Shown here piece after piece: positions 7,207-7,435 of a DNA stretch of 7,435 bases. The DNA comes from Candidatus Acidiferrum typicum (lineage in GTDB: Bacteria; Acidobacteriota; Terriglobia; Acidiferrales; UBA7541): positions 1 through 7,435 of the forward strand of contig JAOAPW010000342.1 of NCBI GenBank assembly GCA_025463105.1, given 5' to 3'. Both the position numbers and the translations under genes were made by a program. Position 1 is the stretch's first letter, and each line of letters opens with the position of its first letter. The notes beneath the pieces are model-generated. The model saw only the letters and a list, made by a program, of their open reading frames with translations. It was not told where the DNA came from and searched no databases.

Positions 7207-7435
7207 CGAGTTCCTCTCCCGCTCCAGCGAAGAAACCATTGCCAAAGGCCGCGAAATCGCGGCCAATCTCCGCCCGCCGGTTATCGTGATGCTCAGCGGG
7301 GAACTCGGCAGCGGGAAAACGACGCTCACGAAGGGAATTATCAGCGGCCTGGGCGCCGCTCGCGAAGAAGAAGTCACCAGTCCTACATTCACGCTAGTCC
7401 ACGTCTTCCACAGTGATAGTTCGGCGGGCTCCAAG
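7196..7435 (+). CDS. tsaE: tRNA t6A biosynthesis ATPase TsaE (5' part, cut by the window)
   Basis: From GTG 7196 the frame stays open for 80 codons to the right edge. It encodes a P-loop protein with GELGSGKTT (35-43, Walker A) after a hydrophobic strand, VIVMLSG. SPTFTLVHV (62-70) follows, the TsaE signature after the nucleotide-binding loop. TsaE is the small ATPase (usually about 150 residues) that works with TsaB and TsaD to form threonylcarbamoyladenosine at position 37 of ANN-decoding tRNAs. About half the protein is missing on the right. It overlaps nnr by 11 bp in another frame and has its Shine-Dalgarno inside nnr, so it is very probably co-transcribed and translationally coupled. 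Confidence 0.93.
   Translation, partial: MADSEFLSRSSEETIAKGREIAANLRPPVIVMLSGELGSGKTTLTKGIISGLGAAREEEVTSPTFTLVHVFHSDSSAGSK

Overview
The window holds five protein-coding genes plus the tail of a sixth. All read on the + strand and are packed with little intergenic space. The DNA is moderately GC-rich by eye, and GTG is used as a start at least once (tsaE). The mix of genes and the small tetraloop palindromes between them suggest an Acidobacteriota-type soil bacterium. The genes are two APC-superfamily permeases, a large membrane SpoIIE-type phosphatase, a bifunctional NAD(P)HX repair enzyme and TsaE. The lineage is inferred from general familiarity with such genomes; nothing in the window proves it.

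Layout from left to right. Positions 1-107 carry the last 34 codons of a gene that reads like the C-terminus of thiamine-phosphate synthase (ThiE). Positions 108-293 form a spacer with two palindromic elements: a small 8-bp hairpin at 129-148 and a perfect 26-bp inverted repeat at 210-271 whose arms are each a hairpin. The stem ends 9 nt before the Shine-Dalgarno of the next gene. Positions 294-1847 encode an APC permease of the L-type (LAT-like) branch. Positions 1941-3461 encode a second APC permease, of the cationic-amino-acid (CAT/YfnA-like) branch. The two are tandem but not recent duplicates.

From about 3515 to the right edge lies a tightly coupled set: a membrane HAMP/SpoIIE PP2C-type serine/threonine phosphatase, then NAD(P)H-hydrate epimerase/dehydratase (nnr), then tsaE, which runs off the right edge. 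The phosphatase and nnr overlap by an ATGA, and nnr and tsaE overlap by 11 bp. Shine-Dalgarno sequences for nnr and tsaE lie inside the preceding gene, so the three are probably translated from one mRNA. Functionally they join a signalling phosphatase to two housekeeping functions, nicotinamide cofactor repair and tRNA t6A formation.

No tRNA, rRNA, CRISPR array, insertion sequence, prophage gene or convincing intrinsic terminator was seen. No gene-free stretch exceeds 300 bases. The coding content is ordinary. The least explained element is the nested palindrome upstream of the first permease.
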